Origin: Sedimenticola selenatireducens DSM 17993
Lineage (GTDB): Bacteria; Pseudomonadota; Gammaproteobacteria; Chromatiales; Chromatiaceae
Length of the DNA: 43,941 nt
NCBI RefSeq assembly: GCF_000428045.1
Contig: NZ_ATZE01000029.1
Coordinates: 1 to 43,941 of the forward strand
Direction: 5' to 3'
In this document: piece by piece, positions 24,747-33,642 of the stretch
How positions within the stretch are numbered: position 1 is the first letter of the stretch
Layout of the letters: each line of letters starts with the position of its first letter
Made by a program: the position numbers and the translations under genes
The notes under the pieces: generated by a model
Databases searched by the model: none
What the model was told of the DNA's origin: nothing
Seen by the model: only the letters and a program-made list of their open reading frames with translations

Positions 24747-27488
24747 GTGCAGGCGTTCATGCAAAGCCAGCGTCCACAGGTGGATGTGATCATCCCGGTG
24801 TACCGCGATCTGGCGGTGACACGCCGCTGTATCGAGTCGGTATTGAATACGTCCGCTGATCGCCGTGGCGAGGTTGTCGTGGTTGACGACGCCTCTCCCG
24901 ATGACGGTCTTTCAGGCTGGTGTGAGCGGCTATCTGCAAGCGGGCGGGTGACCCTGCTGCGCAACGACAGGAACCAGGGTTTCGTGGCCTCGGTCAACCG
25001 TGCCATGCGGCACTGCGCCGGGCACGATGTGGTGCTTCTGAACAGCGATACCGAGGTCGCCAATGACTGGCTGCAGCGGCTGGCGGATACCGCCTACGCA
25101 GCACCGGACATTGCCAGCGTCACCCCCTTCTCCAATAACGCCACCATCTGCAGCTATCCCTACCCCGAATGGCCGGGCGGGCTGCCGGGCGCACTCTCCC
25201 TGCAGGCGTTGGACAACTGCTTTGCGCAGGCCAATGCGGGTGCGTTTGTCGATATACCCACCGCCGTCGGGTTCTGCATGTATATCCGCAGGGCGGCCCT
25301 GGACCAGGTCGGCTATTTCGATGAAGCGGCCTTTGGCCGCGGTTACGGGGAAGAGAACGATTTCTGTCGGCGCGCCCTGGCCAGTGGCTGGCGCAATGTG
25401 CTCTGCGCCGGCCTGTTTGTCTATCACCAGGGCTCGGTCAGCTTCGGCGCGGACAAGGATGCCTTGGGCGACAGTGCCATGGCGGTGATTGAGCAGCGCT
25501 ACCCGGATTACCTACCGCAGGTCAGGCGCTTCATTGCACAGGATCCCCTGGAACCCCTGCGCAAAGCGGTGGACAGGGTGCGTGCCGCGTGCGGCGACCT
25601 GTTTCCGCTTGCCCTGCTCGCCACCGCCAACAGCAGCGAGGCGGAGGTGCTGGCCACGCTGCAGGATCTGCGGGTTCGTGGTCGTGATGAGGGGGTCACG
25701 CTGTTTTGTGAAGAAGAGGCCCTGCAGCGGGTGTTGAAGCGACGCCTGGCGGCGCGTCACGAGGTGATTTTCATGCCCGGACTGTGGGCGGCAGATGGAA
25801 TCCGCCGCCTGATGCAGAGTCGTTATGGCCCGGTTGACTATGTTCTGTTGCATGCCGGGGCCAGACTGCCGCCTGGCGGACCGGCCCTGCTGCATGTGGT
25901 ACATAGTTGGGGCGGCGGCGTGGAGCGCTGGGTGGAGCAGTTCTGCAAGGCGGATACGGCACATGAACACTATGTTCTGAGCGCCGCGGGCTGTGACTTT
26001 GCCCAGGGGGAGCGACTGCTGCTGCGCCGGGATGCTCCGGCAGGTGAGCTGATCGCAGAGTGGCGGCTTGCGCGACCGATCCATGCAACCGCGCTGTCAC
26101 ATAGCGAGTATCGACAAATACTGAGTGCGATTATCGCCCTCTTCGGTATTGATCGGGTGATGCTCTCCTCGTTGATCGGGCATGCGCTGGATGCGCTGGA
26201 AACGGGCTTGCCGACGATATGGGTCGCCCACGATCACTACCCCTGGTGTTCGTCCATCGTGCACTACTTTGAAGGCGTCTGTGAGCAGTGTGACTACGAT
26301 CGTTTGCAGCGTTGCCTGCAGCACAACCGGTTCGATTTCCTGAGCCGCTATTATAGTGCCGACGAAGCGATGCTGCTGCGGCAGCGTCTGCGCCGGCTGG
26401 TAAACTCCGAGCAGTTGACACTGGTGGCGCCGACCCGAGGCGTGAGTGAGCGTATCGGCGCACTGGTGCCGGGACTGGATACGACGCGCTGGCCGGTTAT
26501 TCCACACGGCCTGGAACTGAGCGAGCAACACCCCTCGTCAGCGGCTGCCGGGCCGGTGAAAAAATCAGCAAGAGCGGGTACGGCGCCTACGCGGGATACT
26601 GCAAAGACTTCGGGTGGGGTGGGCACGGCACCCATGCGGGATACTGCAAAAAAGTCAGGTAGGGTGGACACGCTTTTTGTGCCCACGCGGATACCTGGAG
26701 AGAGAAAAAGAGCGCTGGTGCTGGGACGCCTGCATCCCCACAAGGGGCAGCAGTTACTGCAGCAGGCCCTGCCCCGCCTGACACAACTGTGTGACATTGT
26801 GCTGCTGGGTGGGGGAGATGCTGCCCACCAGTTCGAGTCGGTTCCCGGCATCGAGATCATTCCCGTTTATGCGCATCATGCACTTGAACAGCATGTCCAT
26901 GACATCAACCCGGATTTCGCCATTCTCGCCTCCATTGTGCCGGAGACCTTTAGTTATACCCTCAGCGAGTTGTGGGCGCTGGGTGTTCCGCCGCTGGCTA
27001 CCGATATCGGGGCCTTTCATGAGCGCATAACGAATGGTGAAGACGGGTTACTGTACAGCCCGGATGCGGACGCTCTGGTGCAGGCCGTTCAGCGAATGGT
27101 GAATGATGAGCAACTGCTTGAGCATATTGCCGGAGTGGTAAGAGACAAATCACCCGTCACCATCGGCCAGATGGTCGAGGCGTACCTGGACTTGTTTACC
27201 GCACTGGAAGGCAGTGGCCGGCAACGCCAGCCGGTATCGAAAAGAGGCTATACGCTGGCGCAGTTCAGGGTGGTACTCGAGGCCCTCGTGTCACCGGCAC
27301 GTGCAGAGGCACAGCATGGCATTGCGCAGGTTGAAATCCTGCGCCAGGCGTTGCGTGTCTGCGAGTCCGACAAGCGGGAATTGGATGCACGGTTGAATGC
27401 CATACAGGGCTCCAGGGCATGGCGCTGGATCAAGGGCTTGCGTGGGTTTCGGCAGCGCTTGCTGAACAGGTTTGGAGATAAAAGATGA
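24747..27488 (+). CDS. Large two-domain glycosyltransferase (GT2 + GT4)
   Basis: This 913-residue cytoplasmic enzyme has two catalytic modules. Residues about 12-250 are GT2: VDVIIPVYRDLAVTRRCIES, the VVVDDASPDD nucleotide turn, the LLNSDTEV metal site and GRGYGEENDFCRRALASGW. Residues about 375-800 are GT-B/GT4: VVHSWGGGVERWVEQF, then VLGRLHPHKGQQLL, and PETFSYTLSELWALGVPPLA with the donor-binding Glu. A C-terminal helix ends SRAWRWIKGLRG, a motif common in such multidomain enzymes. A Lys/Thr-rich repeat insertion occupies residues 605-650 inside the GT4 module (separate entry). It starts with GTG at 24747; ATG at 24759 is the alternative. The stop overlaps the sulfotransferase ATG. It probably adds two residues or builds a repeat; the sugars are unknown. 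Confidence 0.88.
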   Translation: MQAFMQSQRPQVDVIIPVYRDLAVTRRCIESVLNTSADRRGEVVVVDDASPDDGLSGWCERLSASGRVTLLRNDRNQGFVASVNRAMRHCAGHDVVLLNSDTEVANDWLQRLADTAYAAPDIASVTPFSNNATICSYPYPEWPGGLPGALSLQALDNCFAQANAGAFVDIPTAVGFCMYIRRAALDQVGYFDEAAFGRGYGEENDFCRRALASGWRNVLCAGLFVYHQGSVSFGADKDALGDSAMAVIEQRYPDYLPQVRRFIAQDPLEPLRKAVDRVRAACGDLFPLALLATANSSEAEVLATLQDLRVRGRDEGVTLFCEEEALQRVLKRRLAARHEVIFMPGLWAADGIRRLMQSRYGPVDYVLLHAGARLPPGGPALLHVVHSWGGGVERWVEQFCKADTAHEHYVLSAAGCDFAQGERLLLRRDAPAGELIAEWRLARPIHATALSHSEYRQILSAIIALFGIDRVMLSSLIGHALDALETGLPTIWVAHDHYPWCSSIVHYFEGVCEQCDYDRLQRCLQHNRFDFLSRYYSADEAMLLRQRLRRLVNSEQLTLVAPTRGVSERIGALVPGLDTTRWPVIPHGLELSEQHPSSAAAGPVKKSARAGTAPTRDTAKTSGGVGTAPMRDTAKKSGRVDTLFVPTRIPGERKRALVLGRLHPHKGQQLLQQALPRLTQLCDIVLLGGGDAAHQFESVPGIEIIPVYAHHALEQHVHDINPDFAILASIVPETFSYTLSELWALGVPPLATDIGAFHERITNGEDGLLYSPDADALVQAVQRMVNDEQLLEHIAGVVRDKSPVTIGQMVEAYLDLFTALEGSGRQRQPVSKRGYTLAQFRVVLEALVSPARAEAQHGIAQVEILRQALRVCESDKRELDARLNAIQGSRAWRWIKGLRGFRQRLLNRFGDKR
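26559..26697 (+). repeat. In-frame tandem REP-derived insertion within the GT2-GT4 gene
   Basis: Three successive units of about 45 bases each contain a G-rich start, GGCACGGCNCC or similar, and GCGGGATACTGC. They translate as KSARAGTAPTRDTA, KTSGGVGTAPMRDTA and KKSGRVDTLFVPTRIPG. The third contains GTAGGGTGGACACGC and TTTTTGTGCCCACGCGG (26659-26690), the same palindromic repeat found free at 28486-28523. The whole insert keeps the reading frame. It falls just before the VLGRLHPHKG strand of the GT4 fold, probably as a surface loop. Confidence 0.8.
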
Positions 27489-28489
27489 CAGATCCAAAGG
27501 TTCTGTTTGGATTGCACATTACGAAATGTGCCGGCACCTCGATTCTCAAGGCGGCACAGTCGCAGTTGCCTGCTAGCCAGATCTACCAGGCCACGGCCCT
27601 GATCGAGAACTTCTGGCAGAACAGTAACGAGTTTTACGAGATTACCAATCACCAGGGGATACGGTTTTTTTTCGGTCATCATGTCTATGACGAGATGGTC
27701 AAGCTGTTCAACGATGTCTATCTCTTCACCTTCCTGCGGGATCCGATCGACAGGCATGTCAGCAACTTCAAGTTCCTCAACCGGCTTCGTTCCGATCTCT
27801 CGCTTCCCGCCATGTCGGTCGAAGAGTATATCGGCAGGGAGAACAGCATGTACAGTGAGTACAGCATGTGTGGTTTTATCCTGTCCAGATTTTCCGGCTT
27901 TGTTGACCCTGCAGCAGAGACAGCGGCAGAGAAGGCGATATCCGCCCTCAGCAAATTTGATTATGTCGGCGACCTGGCGACCCTGTCTGGTTTTTCCGAT
28001 GTCATGGCGGAATATCTTGGACTGGAGTTTTCCGGGATAACCAAAGAGAACGTCTCTCTGGCGGATGAAAATATCAATGATGAGGTTCTGGATGAGCTGG
28101 TTGAGTCACTCAATGCGGCTGATGATATTGAACTTTACCGGGCCTTCAAATCATCACCCGGCGGATTGCGGAATCCATTCCAGACCAGGCAGGCAGTGGA
28201 GTGGCGGAGTACGGTATTTGCTGCAGGCGAGTACGACTACGGGAAACTGGAGGACAGGTTGGTCAACAGTCTCTACTGGGAGTACCGTGATCATGGTGTC
28301 CTTGATCAGTTTCTCGATCTGATACCGCAGAAATTGTCGTTCCTTAACAAGTTTGTCGAAAAGGCGACACCGCAGCCTGAGGTCGTCGACGATCAGGATG
28401 GGACTGCACCGATCGAAATCGACACGCTGCTGGATACGCAGGATGGGTGGCTGAAACGGATTGCCAGGGCGGTTAAAAATTTAGGGTAG
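27485..28489 (+). CDS. Sulfotransferase family protein
   Basis: This 334-residue protein carries the two PAPS-binding signatures of sulfotransferases: the 5-prime phosphosulfate loop HITKCAGTSIL near the N-terminus, and the 3-prime phosphate site TFLRDPIDRHVSNFKFL around residues 78-95. The HH in FFGHHVYDEM is in the position typical of the sulfotransferase-2 / heparan-like group. It should transfer sulfate from PAPS to a hydroxyl, here probably on a glycan given the neighbours. The ATG overlaps the preceding stop (ATGA), so it is translationally coupled to the large glycosyltransferase. The C-terminal 50 residues are less conserved and acidic. The stop codon lies inside the flank of a palindromic repeat. 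Confidence 0.85.
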   Translation: MTDPKVLFGLHITKCAGTSILKAAQSQLPASQIYQATALIENFWQNSNEFYEITNHQGIRFFFGHHVYDEMVKLFNDVYLFTFLRDPIDRHVSNFKFLNRLRSDLSLPAMSVEEYIGRENSMYSEYSMCGFILSRFSGFVDPAAETAAEKAISALSKFDYVGDLATLSGFSDVMAEYLGLEFSGITKENVSLADENINDEVLDELVESLNAADDIELYRAFKSSPGGLRNPFQTRQAVEWRSTVFAAGEYDYGKLEDRLVNSLYWEYRDHGVLDQFLDLIPQKLSFLNKFVEKATPQPEVVDDQDGTAPIEIDTLLDTQDGWLKRIARAVKNLG

Positions 28490-28523
28490 GGTGGGCACGA
28501 AAAACGTGCCCGCCCTGCCACGC
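28486..28523. repeat. Intact GTAG-headed palindromic repeat between convergent genes
   Basis: GTAGGGTGGGCACG, a 4-base A loop and CGTGCCCGCCCTGCC form a strong hairpin (arms GGGCACG/CGTGCCC, extended by AGGG/CCCT). The repeat head supplies the TAG stop codon of the sulfotransferase. It sits between genes that converge, so it may also serve as a transcript end, though no T-run follows. Related copies are at 26659-26690 and, decayed, 16066-16120. Confidence 0.8.
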
Positions 28524-28551
28524 TTCAGATCCAGTGCCGGCGCAGGAACGG

Positions 28552-30591
28552 TTATCGTCTGAGAAGGCGGTTGCGGAGCCACAGCATTTTCACCATCATA
28601 CGAAGGGAAAGTTTGAATGATGTGCTGATCCCCGGATTTGCGTACAGGCCGGGAAGCCAGCCGATTTCCCGCAGATAGTCTCTGGTTCTTGCGCGGTGTT
28701 TTGTTGAATAGGGCGATCTCAGGATATCCCAGGTACTGACGCTTTGCGCCTTGTTTGAAAACCCGCCGGCGCCGAATGTTTCATTGTGGTTGAGCCTGAA
28801 GTAGGCGTGGGCCAGGAAGGCGGGGGGCGTGTTGATGATCCCGTGCCACATTTTCAAGGCGCAGGGCCTGATCTCCTGCGCGCTGTATGCCTGGATGCGG
28901 ATCAGCCTGGCCCAGAAAGCAATGCTGTCGATTACACCGGCTTGGTAGTGGCGGATGCTCTCCTCGAAGACACGGTTCTCCTGCTGATCGACAAGGCGTA
29001 TTGCCTGGACCCCCCGGGCTGTCCTTTGATAGCCGGTGACGCTGCCATTGGGTGAGTTACATAGCATCTCAAATGGCGCTACGGAATCCAGCAGTTCGGC
29101 GAATCGATTATTCACGTTCAGGTTTGTCGCCCAGGCGTTTTTGCTGCTGTTGCCCGGTTGGTGGTTGAGGAACCTGTTCAGCGCAAGATAGTAGCCATGC
29201 CAGGTTATTTCTGGCAGGGTGTGTGCTAGGTTGTCCTGAATGCTGCCGCGCCATCCGATATCGACAATGCCCAGGTTGCGACTGCTGTCACTGTCGATAC
29301 CGTGGGTCTGCAGGTAACCGAGGAGTTGCTCCCGCTTGTTGCCAAGATGCGCATTCAGTCGCTGCTGTGTCTCAGGCTGTTGCAGGAAGTTTTGCATGCG
29401 CGGGTCTTTCCAGGGGAGCTGGATCGGGGTGTCGATATCCATACCCAGTCTATCAAGTGCCTCTTGAAACGCTTCCGGCTCAATATCCAGTGATGCAAAA
29501 AGCGCACGCGGAGATTGTATGCTGTACTGGCTCCACAGGCGCATCAGCTCGTCACTGGATGCCTGTTTTAATGAGGCTGAAAAAGTGGCGATACGACTCA
29601 CTTCAAGTAGCTGGGCGGGAGGTGGCGTGATACCGATGGGATCCTCGGCGGCAAGCTTTTGGTAGAGGCGGTGAAAGAACTCCCCTTCACGGGTGAAGAA
29701 GAACAGCTGTTCCACTTTGTCGGTGATGGCATGCTGCATGATATGCAGAATGAAACCGATCCATAGAAGTGAGGTCTGGCGACCGTACTGGTATGCCGGA
29801 TGGGGTGTTTCACCCTGAACAGTTTCGTTTGTCCAGTCTGCAGAGGCTTTCTCCAGGGCAGCCTGTCGTGCGTTGAATGCACGCGCGTGTTGCAGTCGCT
29901 TGTTGTGCTCCGCTTGCGGTTGGAAGTGAATGGCCTCAATGCCCAGTTTTTTTGCGGCAAAGACGTCGGCGTTTGGGTTGTCACCAATATGAATATGCTG
30001 CTGTGGCTGAATACCGAGTTCACCCTGGACCTGAGTGAACAGTCTTCCAGACCGTTTGTTGTAACCGATATCGCATGATGACCAGCCGTTGGGAACCAGT
30101 TCACTCAGTCTATGGTGATCCAGTAAGGCGCGCAATTGTGTTGCCGGCATGTAAAAATCTGACAGGAACATCCGCTGCTCAACCTCGATCTCTTCAATGG
30201 TTGTGCGGATCGTCGGGTCGGGATAAGTGACCCGTTGCTCCTGCTCCAGTTCGATGCTGGCGATCGACTCGATCAGTGCGCTGCGCTGCGGCGATCCTCG
30301 GGTAATCTGCGTGATACCGATCAGGTCCAGCCAGCGATCATAAACATCAAGCAGGCTGTACTCGTCATCCAGCCCGGCGTTTTTGGCCTCGCTCCCAATA
30401 TGTTTTTCCGCCAGTTGTCGCTGGCGCATGAGTGTCCAGGCATCGCGTTTTTCTTCAGGCAGCAGATTGCCATAAAGTGTCAGCAGGTAACGGGAGACGT
30501 GCAGCTTGACGCAGTCCGGATGACACTCCCTCCTGAGCAGGGTGTCCCAGATATCAATTGTCAGCACTGTCCGGCGCTGCGCTTGATTCAC
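28552..30591 (-). CDS. HAD-like protein with large uncharacterised C-terminal region
   Basis: This 679-residue cytoplasmic protein has an N-terminal haloacid dehalogenase-like domain (about residues 8-240). It shows motif I TIDIWDTLLRRE, motif II FLSDFYMP, the Lys region GYNKRSGRLFTQV and the acidic IHIGDNPNADVFAA. The residue two positions after the motif I Asp is Trp rather than Asp, so simple phosphatase chemistry is uncertain. The following 430 residues contain FFFTREGEFFHRLYQKLA and LGIVDIGWRGSIQDNL, which I recognise as recurrent in glycan-locus HAD proteins but cannot name. The open frame extends upstream to 30942. I place the start at GTG 30591, which overlaps the GT4 stop (GTGA) and gives a normal HAD N-terminus. 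Confidence 0.8.
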   Translation of the reverse strand: MNQAQRRTVLTIDIWDTLLRRECHPDCVKLHVSRYLLTLYGNLLPEEKRDAWTLMRQRQLAEKHIGSEAKNAGLDDEYSLLDVYDRWLDLIGITQITRGSPQRSALIESIASIELEQEQRVTYPDPTIRTTIEEIEVEQRMFLSDFYMPATQLRALLDHHRLSELVPNGWSSCDIGYNKRSGRLFTQVQGELGIQPQQHIHIGDNPNADVFAAKKLGIEAIHFQPQAEHNKRLQHARAFNARQAALEKASADWTNETVQGETPHPAYQYGRQTSLLWIGFILHIMQHAITDKVEQLFFFTREGEFFHRLYQKLAAEDPIGITPPPAQLLEVSRIATFSASLKQASSDELMRLWSQYSIQSPRALFASLDIEPEAFQEALDRLGMDIDTPIQLPWKDPRMQNFLQQPETQQRLNAHLGNKREQLLGYLQTHGIDSDSSRNLGIVDIGWRGSIQDNLAHTLPEITWHGYYLALNRFLNHQPGNSSKNAWATNLNVNNRFAELLDSVAPFEMLCNSPNGSVTGYQRTARGVQAIRLVDQQENRVFEESIRHYQAGVIDSIAFWARLIRIQAYSAQEIRPCALKMWHGIINTPPAFLAHAYFRLNHNETFGAGGFSNKAQSVSTWDILRSPYSTKHRARTRDYLREIGWLPGLYANPGISTSFKLSLRMMVKMLWLRNRLLRR

Positions 30592-31784
30592 AGGAGTGCC
30601 CTGCGCAGCCGATGGTAGATGAAGCGCGCGACCTTGCGTGGAAACGGGGGTAGAAATGCCAGTCGGCCGATGTCGTGCGCCTGGGATTGACTTTTGTCGG
30701 CCGGACATAATTGCAGGTCGGCTTTTACCGCCTCCTGTCGATAGAGCGGTGTCGGCTCGGTCGGCGAAACCGGGTCGCCTGCCAGCAGTTCGGTTACCGT
30801 ATCCAGGAACTGGGACAGTCCCTGATTGATAGGGCGCGATTTCATAAATTCGATGCAACGTTGTCCCATAGCGGCCGCCTTGCCACTTGAAGATAACAAC
30901 TCCATGAGGCCGGTTGCGATTGCTTCTGGTGTCTGTTCGCACAACAGCATGGCGTCATCGGGAAAATCATATAGCGTATTCTCACGGTGTATCTCTACCA
31001 CCGGAAGACCTGCTGCCATCATTTCGAAGGGTATGCGTGACGGGTTGCTGGCGCTTATACAGAGCCCCACCTGGCATCGATTATAGAGTTCGTTGCAGGA
31101 TTTCAGATCAATCAGTCCAAGGTTGGTATGCTCGAACCAGATATTCTGTTTCTCCCTGGAGCCATAGAGATATATCGTTACATCAGGCAGGTGACGCTTT
31201 ACGATGCCCAGTGCCTCCAGTCCGATGCGTGCACAGCGACGCGGTTTTTCCGGTTGGTAAATAAAACAGATTGCCCTCTCTTTTTCTACAGCCGGAAGCG
31301 GCTTGTAGATATTGAGGTCGGCGCAGAAATCGAAGTAATTTGCTAGTACCCTGTGTTGCTGGTTCAGCTTGGCCGGTAGCCACCTGCCGATCGTGATTGG
31401 ATGCAGACCATAACAGTAGGAGTTTTCGGCCAGCAGGAAGCCATCACCCATGGGATTGAACCAAGCCTCGTAGTCCTGCACGAAATAGCACTTGGTGCAG
31501 GGAAACGGTAGTGCGCGGACCACCTTGGCAGAGTACCAGATGGTCGCGAAGATCATGTCGGCCGGTTCGATATCAGACCAGCTTGAACGAACATCGGAAA
31601 ACTCAAAACCAAAAATCCGGTTGATTTCGCTTTTCAGGCGATGGCTGCTCTCGGCGCCTTTGTTTTCCATGTAGAGTATGCATTCATGACCTGAGCGCTG
31701 CAGGTGATCAGCGTGTTGAAGTATGGTTCTGTGTCCACCGGAGCCTTCAAGTAATCCCGGTACAAGCCATGCGATTGTAGCCAT
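30588..31784 (-). CDS. GT4-like glycosyltransferase (WsaF-type)
   Basis: This 398-residue GT-B glycosyltransferase begins with a Rossmann strand and glycine turn (IAWLVPGLLEGSGGHRTILQ). It has KCYFVQDYEAWFNPMGDGFL, typical of the WsaF-like rhamnosyltransferase branch. The C-terminal donor domain has ASNPSRIPFEMMAAGLPVVE with the Glu expected to bind the nucleotide sugar. It ends with a basic tail (KVARFIYHRLRRALL) suited to membrane association. The stop overlaps the HAD gene start (GTGA). It lies downstream of the GT2 gene on the same strand with a 68-base gap. The sugar is not deducible. Confidence 0.83.
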   Translation of the reverse strand: MATIAWLVPGLLEGSGGHRTILQHADHLQRSGHECILYMENKGAESSHRLKSEINRIFGFEFSDVRSSWSDIEPADMIFATIWYSAKVVRALPFPCTKCYFVQDYEAWFNPMGDGFLLAENSYCYGLHPITIGRWLPAKLNQQHRVLANYFDFCADLNIYKPLPAVEKERAICFIYQPEKPRRCARIGLEALGIVKRHLPDVTIYLYGSREKQNIWFEHTNLGLIDLKSCNELYNRCQVGLCISASNPSRIPFEMMAAGLPVVEIHRENTLYDFPDDAMLLCEQTPEAIATGLMELLSSSGKAAAMGQRCIEFMKSRPINQGLSQFLDTVTELLAGDPVSPTEPTPLYRQEAVKADLQLCPADKSQSQAHDIGRLAFLPPFPRKVARFIYHRLRRALL

Positions 31785-31852
31785 GTTTTAAACCTTGTGT
31801 TCGCGCCTGGCGATCTGTTCTGATGTAGGGTGAGTCACTTTTGAGCGGCCTT

Positions 31853-33259
31853 TTATCGTCCTGGAATCAGGCGGCCGAGAAAACGTGCCAGACGGATTGC
31901 GCGACTTGAATTGAGCGTTGTGTAATCCTGGAACAGCTTGTCATGCCTGGTTTGCAGGGTCTGGTACTCTTCGGCTTTTGCGTCAAGTCTTTGGTCTCGC
32001 TCCTTGATCATGGCGTCCATGTTGTGGATCGCTTGCAGCCTTTCAACAAGTAACTCTTTTTGTGTTTCGATTGTCTGGTTCCGGTGTGTGATCATGTTCT
32101 CCATGTTTTGCATCGCATTCCAGCGTTCCCTGACCAGTTTTTTCAGGGTTTCAATAGTGTTCGCCTGTTCGAAAAGAGCGTTCAGCGAGCGAAAAAGTGT
32201 ACCCGATATTTGGTTCTCTTTGGCCAGTTTCTCCAGCCACCATGCATGATCCGCAGACGGACTGCACTGCTGTAGAAGATCGTTGTCACTGACGCCCTGG
32301 AGGCGGGCGATCAAGAAACAGAGTAGCGAGAGTGGGTGCAGACTGTCGTTGTGGAGCAGGTGCTGGCAGGTTCTGGAACTGTTTTCCAGGTCGTCGTTAT
32401 TACCCGACTCCCCGCTCTGCTGAATAGCCCGTGACTGGATATACGAATTCTCATGAATGTGGCGCCAGTGGTCGCCTTCGGCCAGGGTGTTCCCGCTATG
32501 AATCCGGTAGTAGACAAGCGGTTCCTTCAGCCACACCGGCTGGGTGTACTCCAGGGATCTTGCGGCCCAGTCCCAGTCATGAGTATAACGCAGTGCTTGA
32601 AATGGTCCGACCCTGTCAAAAAGGGTTCGGGAGAAAAAGAAATTGGATGTGCTGATAGCCGGGTTCCCGGCCAGGAACCACGCTTCCGGGGCCAGGGTAT
32701 CGCAGTATGCCAGGAGTTGCCGGTGAAGGCGAATGCGCTCTTCAGCTATGCCCGGGGTGGCTTGAGAATAGATGAACTCAGTGTTGGAGAATGCAAAAAA
32801 AACGCAACTATTGTCCTGCTCTGCCACTGATACCAGTTGCTCGATGCGCGAGGTGTGATAGCGATCATCGGAGTTCAGGATGCTTATGTACTTTCCCCGT
32901 GATCTGCCGATTGCAAGATTCAGGGTTGCATGCGCGCCTAGATTGGTCTGGTTGCGTGTCGCGTTGATTCTGGGGTCTGCCAGGCTCGTGATCACGTCCC
33001 AGGTATTGTCGCTGGATGCATCATCGATAATGATGACTTCGATCTCCCGCCAGCTCTGTTGCAGCGCGCTTTCTATGGCCTCCTTGACATGCTCCTGGTG
33101 GTTATACGCAGGAATAATGATGCTAACGATTGGGTCGCCACTTTCTGTTTGCTGGTTCATTGGGCTGGCGGAGGTCATGTTTTCGGATAGTGGTGCCCTT
33201 TTGAGCGGGCTGCCGGATGGTATCATAGAGATGATAAGCGGGCTAATACCGTGTGCCAA
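31853..33259 (-). CDS. GT2 glycosyltransferase with C-terminal repeated coiled coil
   Basis: The catalytic part has the GT-A/GT2 features IVSIIIPAYNHQEHVKEAIE, the IIIDDASSDNTW turn, the SILNSDDRYHTSR metal site and THDWDWAARSLEY. From about residue 355 the protein is a charged coiled coil, including two 28-residue repeats (368-395 and 396-423). It ends with LNSSRAIRLARFLGRLIPGR. The open frame allows starts at 33259, 33226, 33178 and 33160, and none has a clear ribosome site. 33178 or 33160 seem more natural because the GT2 fold begins at about residue 43. It leads a minus-strand set of three genes. Confidence 0.8.
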   Translation of the reverse strand: MAHGISPLIISMIPSGSPLKRAPLSENMTSASPMNQQTESGDPIVSIIIPAYNHQEHVKEAIESALQQSWREIEVIIIDDASSDNTWDVITSLADPRINATRNQTNLGAHATLNLAIGRSRGKYISILNSDDRYHTSRIEQLVSVAEQDNSCVFFAFSNTEFIYSQATPGIAEERIRLHRQLLAYCDTLAPEAWFLAGNPAISTSNFFFSRTLFDRVGPFQALRYTHDWDWAARSLEYTQPVWLKEPLVYYRIHSGNTLAEGDHWRHIHENSYIQSRAIQQSGESGNNDDLENSSRTCQHLLHNDSLHPLSLLCFLIARLQGVSDNDLLQQCSPSADHAWWLEKLAKENQISGTLFRSLNALFEQANTIETLKKLVRERWNAMQNMENMITHRNQTIETQKELLVERLQAIHNMDAMIKERDQRLDAKAEEYQTLQTRHDKLFQDYTTLNSSRAIRLARFLGRLIPGR

Positions 33260-33642
33260 AGGTCACAAAATCGTTAACTCCAGGGGGTGGTTAAGGTATA
33301 CTCACCGGCCGTGGAAGTCCTTGTTGCAAAAAGGGAATTGCCGTCTGGGATGGCCCTGGTCGGGCGCTGCGGTGTTTGTGGAATCATTATCGGGATGGGG
33401 CACCGTTCGGCATGGCGTCGTCAGCGGTTATCGGTATCGTGACAGAACGGGGCCGTGGGAAACCGCTTGATGCGCGTTTAGGATGCGAGGTAAAGGTGCG
33501 GGGTTCCCACGGTTCTCCCTCTTCCCGGATGGGCATGTTGCCGGTCCTCCGGATAGCCGATTGTGTCGATGGTCATGATGGCGGATTCCGGGCCGGGTCC
33601 GGAGACGGAAAAAATATGTTAAATAGGGTGAAATGCGGATAG
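33260..33642. other. Divergent intergenic region between two GT2 genes
   Basis: I see no credible gene here. An 88-codon plus-strand frame at 33376-33642 lacks motifs and codon bias. On the plus strand TTAACT (33274-33279) and TATACT (33297-33302), 17 bases apart, form a candidate promoter. A separated inverted repeat, CCGTGGGAA (33453-33461) and TTCCCACGG (33504-33512), lies between it and the next gene and could be an operator. No terminator is needed because the flanking genes diverge. Confidence 0.4.
33274..33302 (+). promoter_or_regulatory. Candidate promoter for the right-hand glycan genes
   Basis: TTAACT and TATACT are separated by exactly 17 bases, matching 3 or 4 and 5 of 6 consensus positions. 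It would start transcription about 330 bases before the GT2 gene at 33643, which is a long leader, so the assignment is tentative. Confidence 0.3.

Noticed and set aside
26559-26697. CRISPR-like array
   Set aside because: The units are tandem without unique spacers and are translated as part of a larger protein.
28486-28523. Dedicated rho-independent terminator
   Set aside because: The hairpin is strong but has no T-run and matches a dispersed repeat family, so it is annotated as a repeat that may also end transcripts.
33376-33642. 88-codon plus-strand frame between divergent GT2 genes
   Set aside because: No motif or codon bias, and it covers a likely control region.
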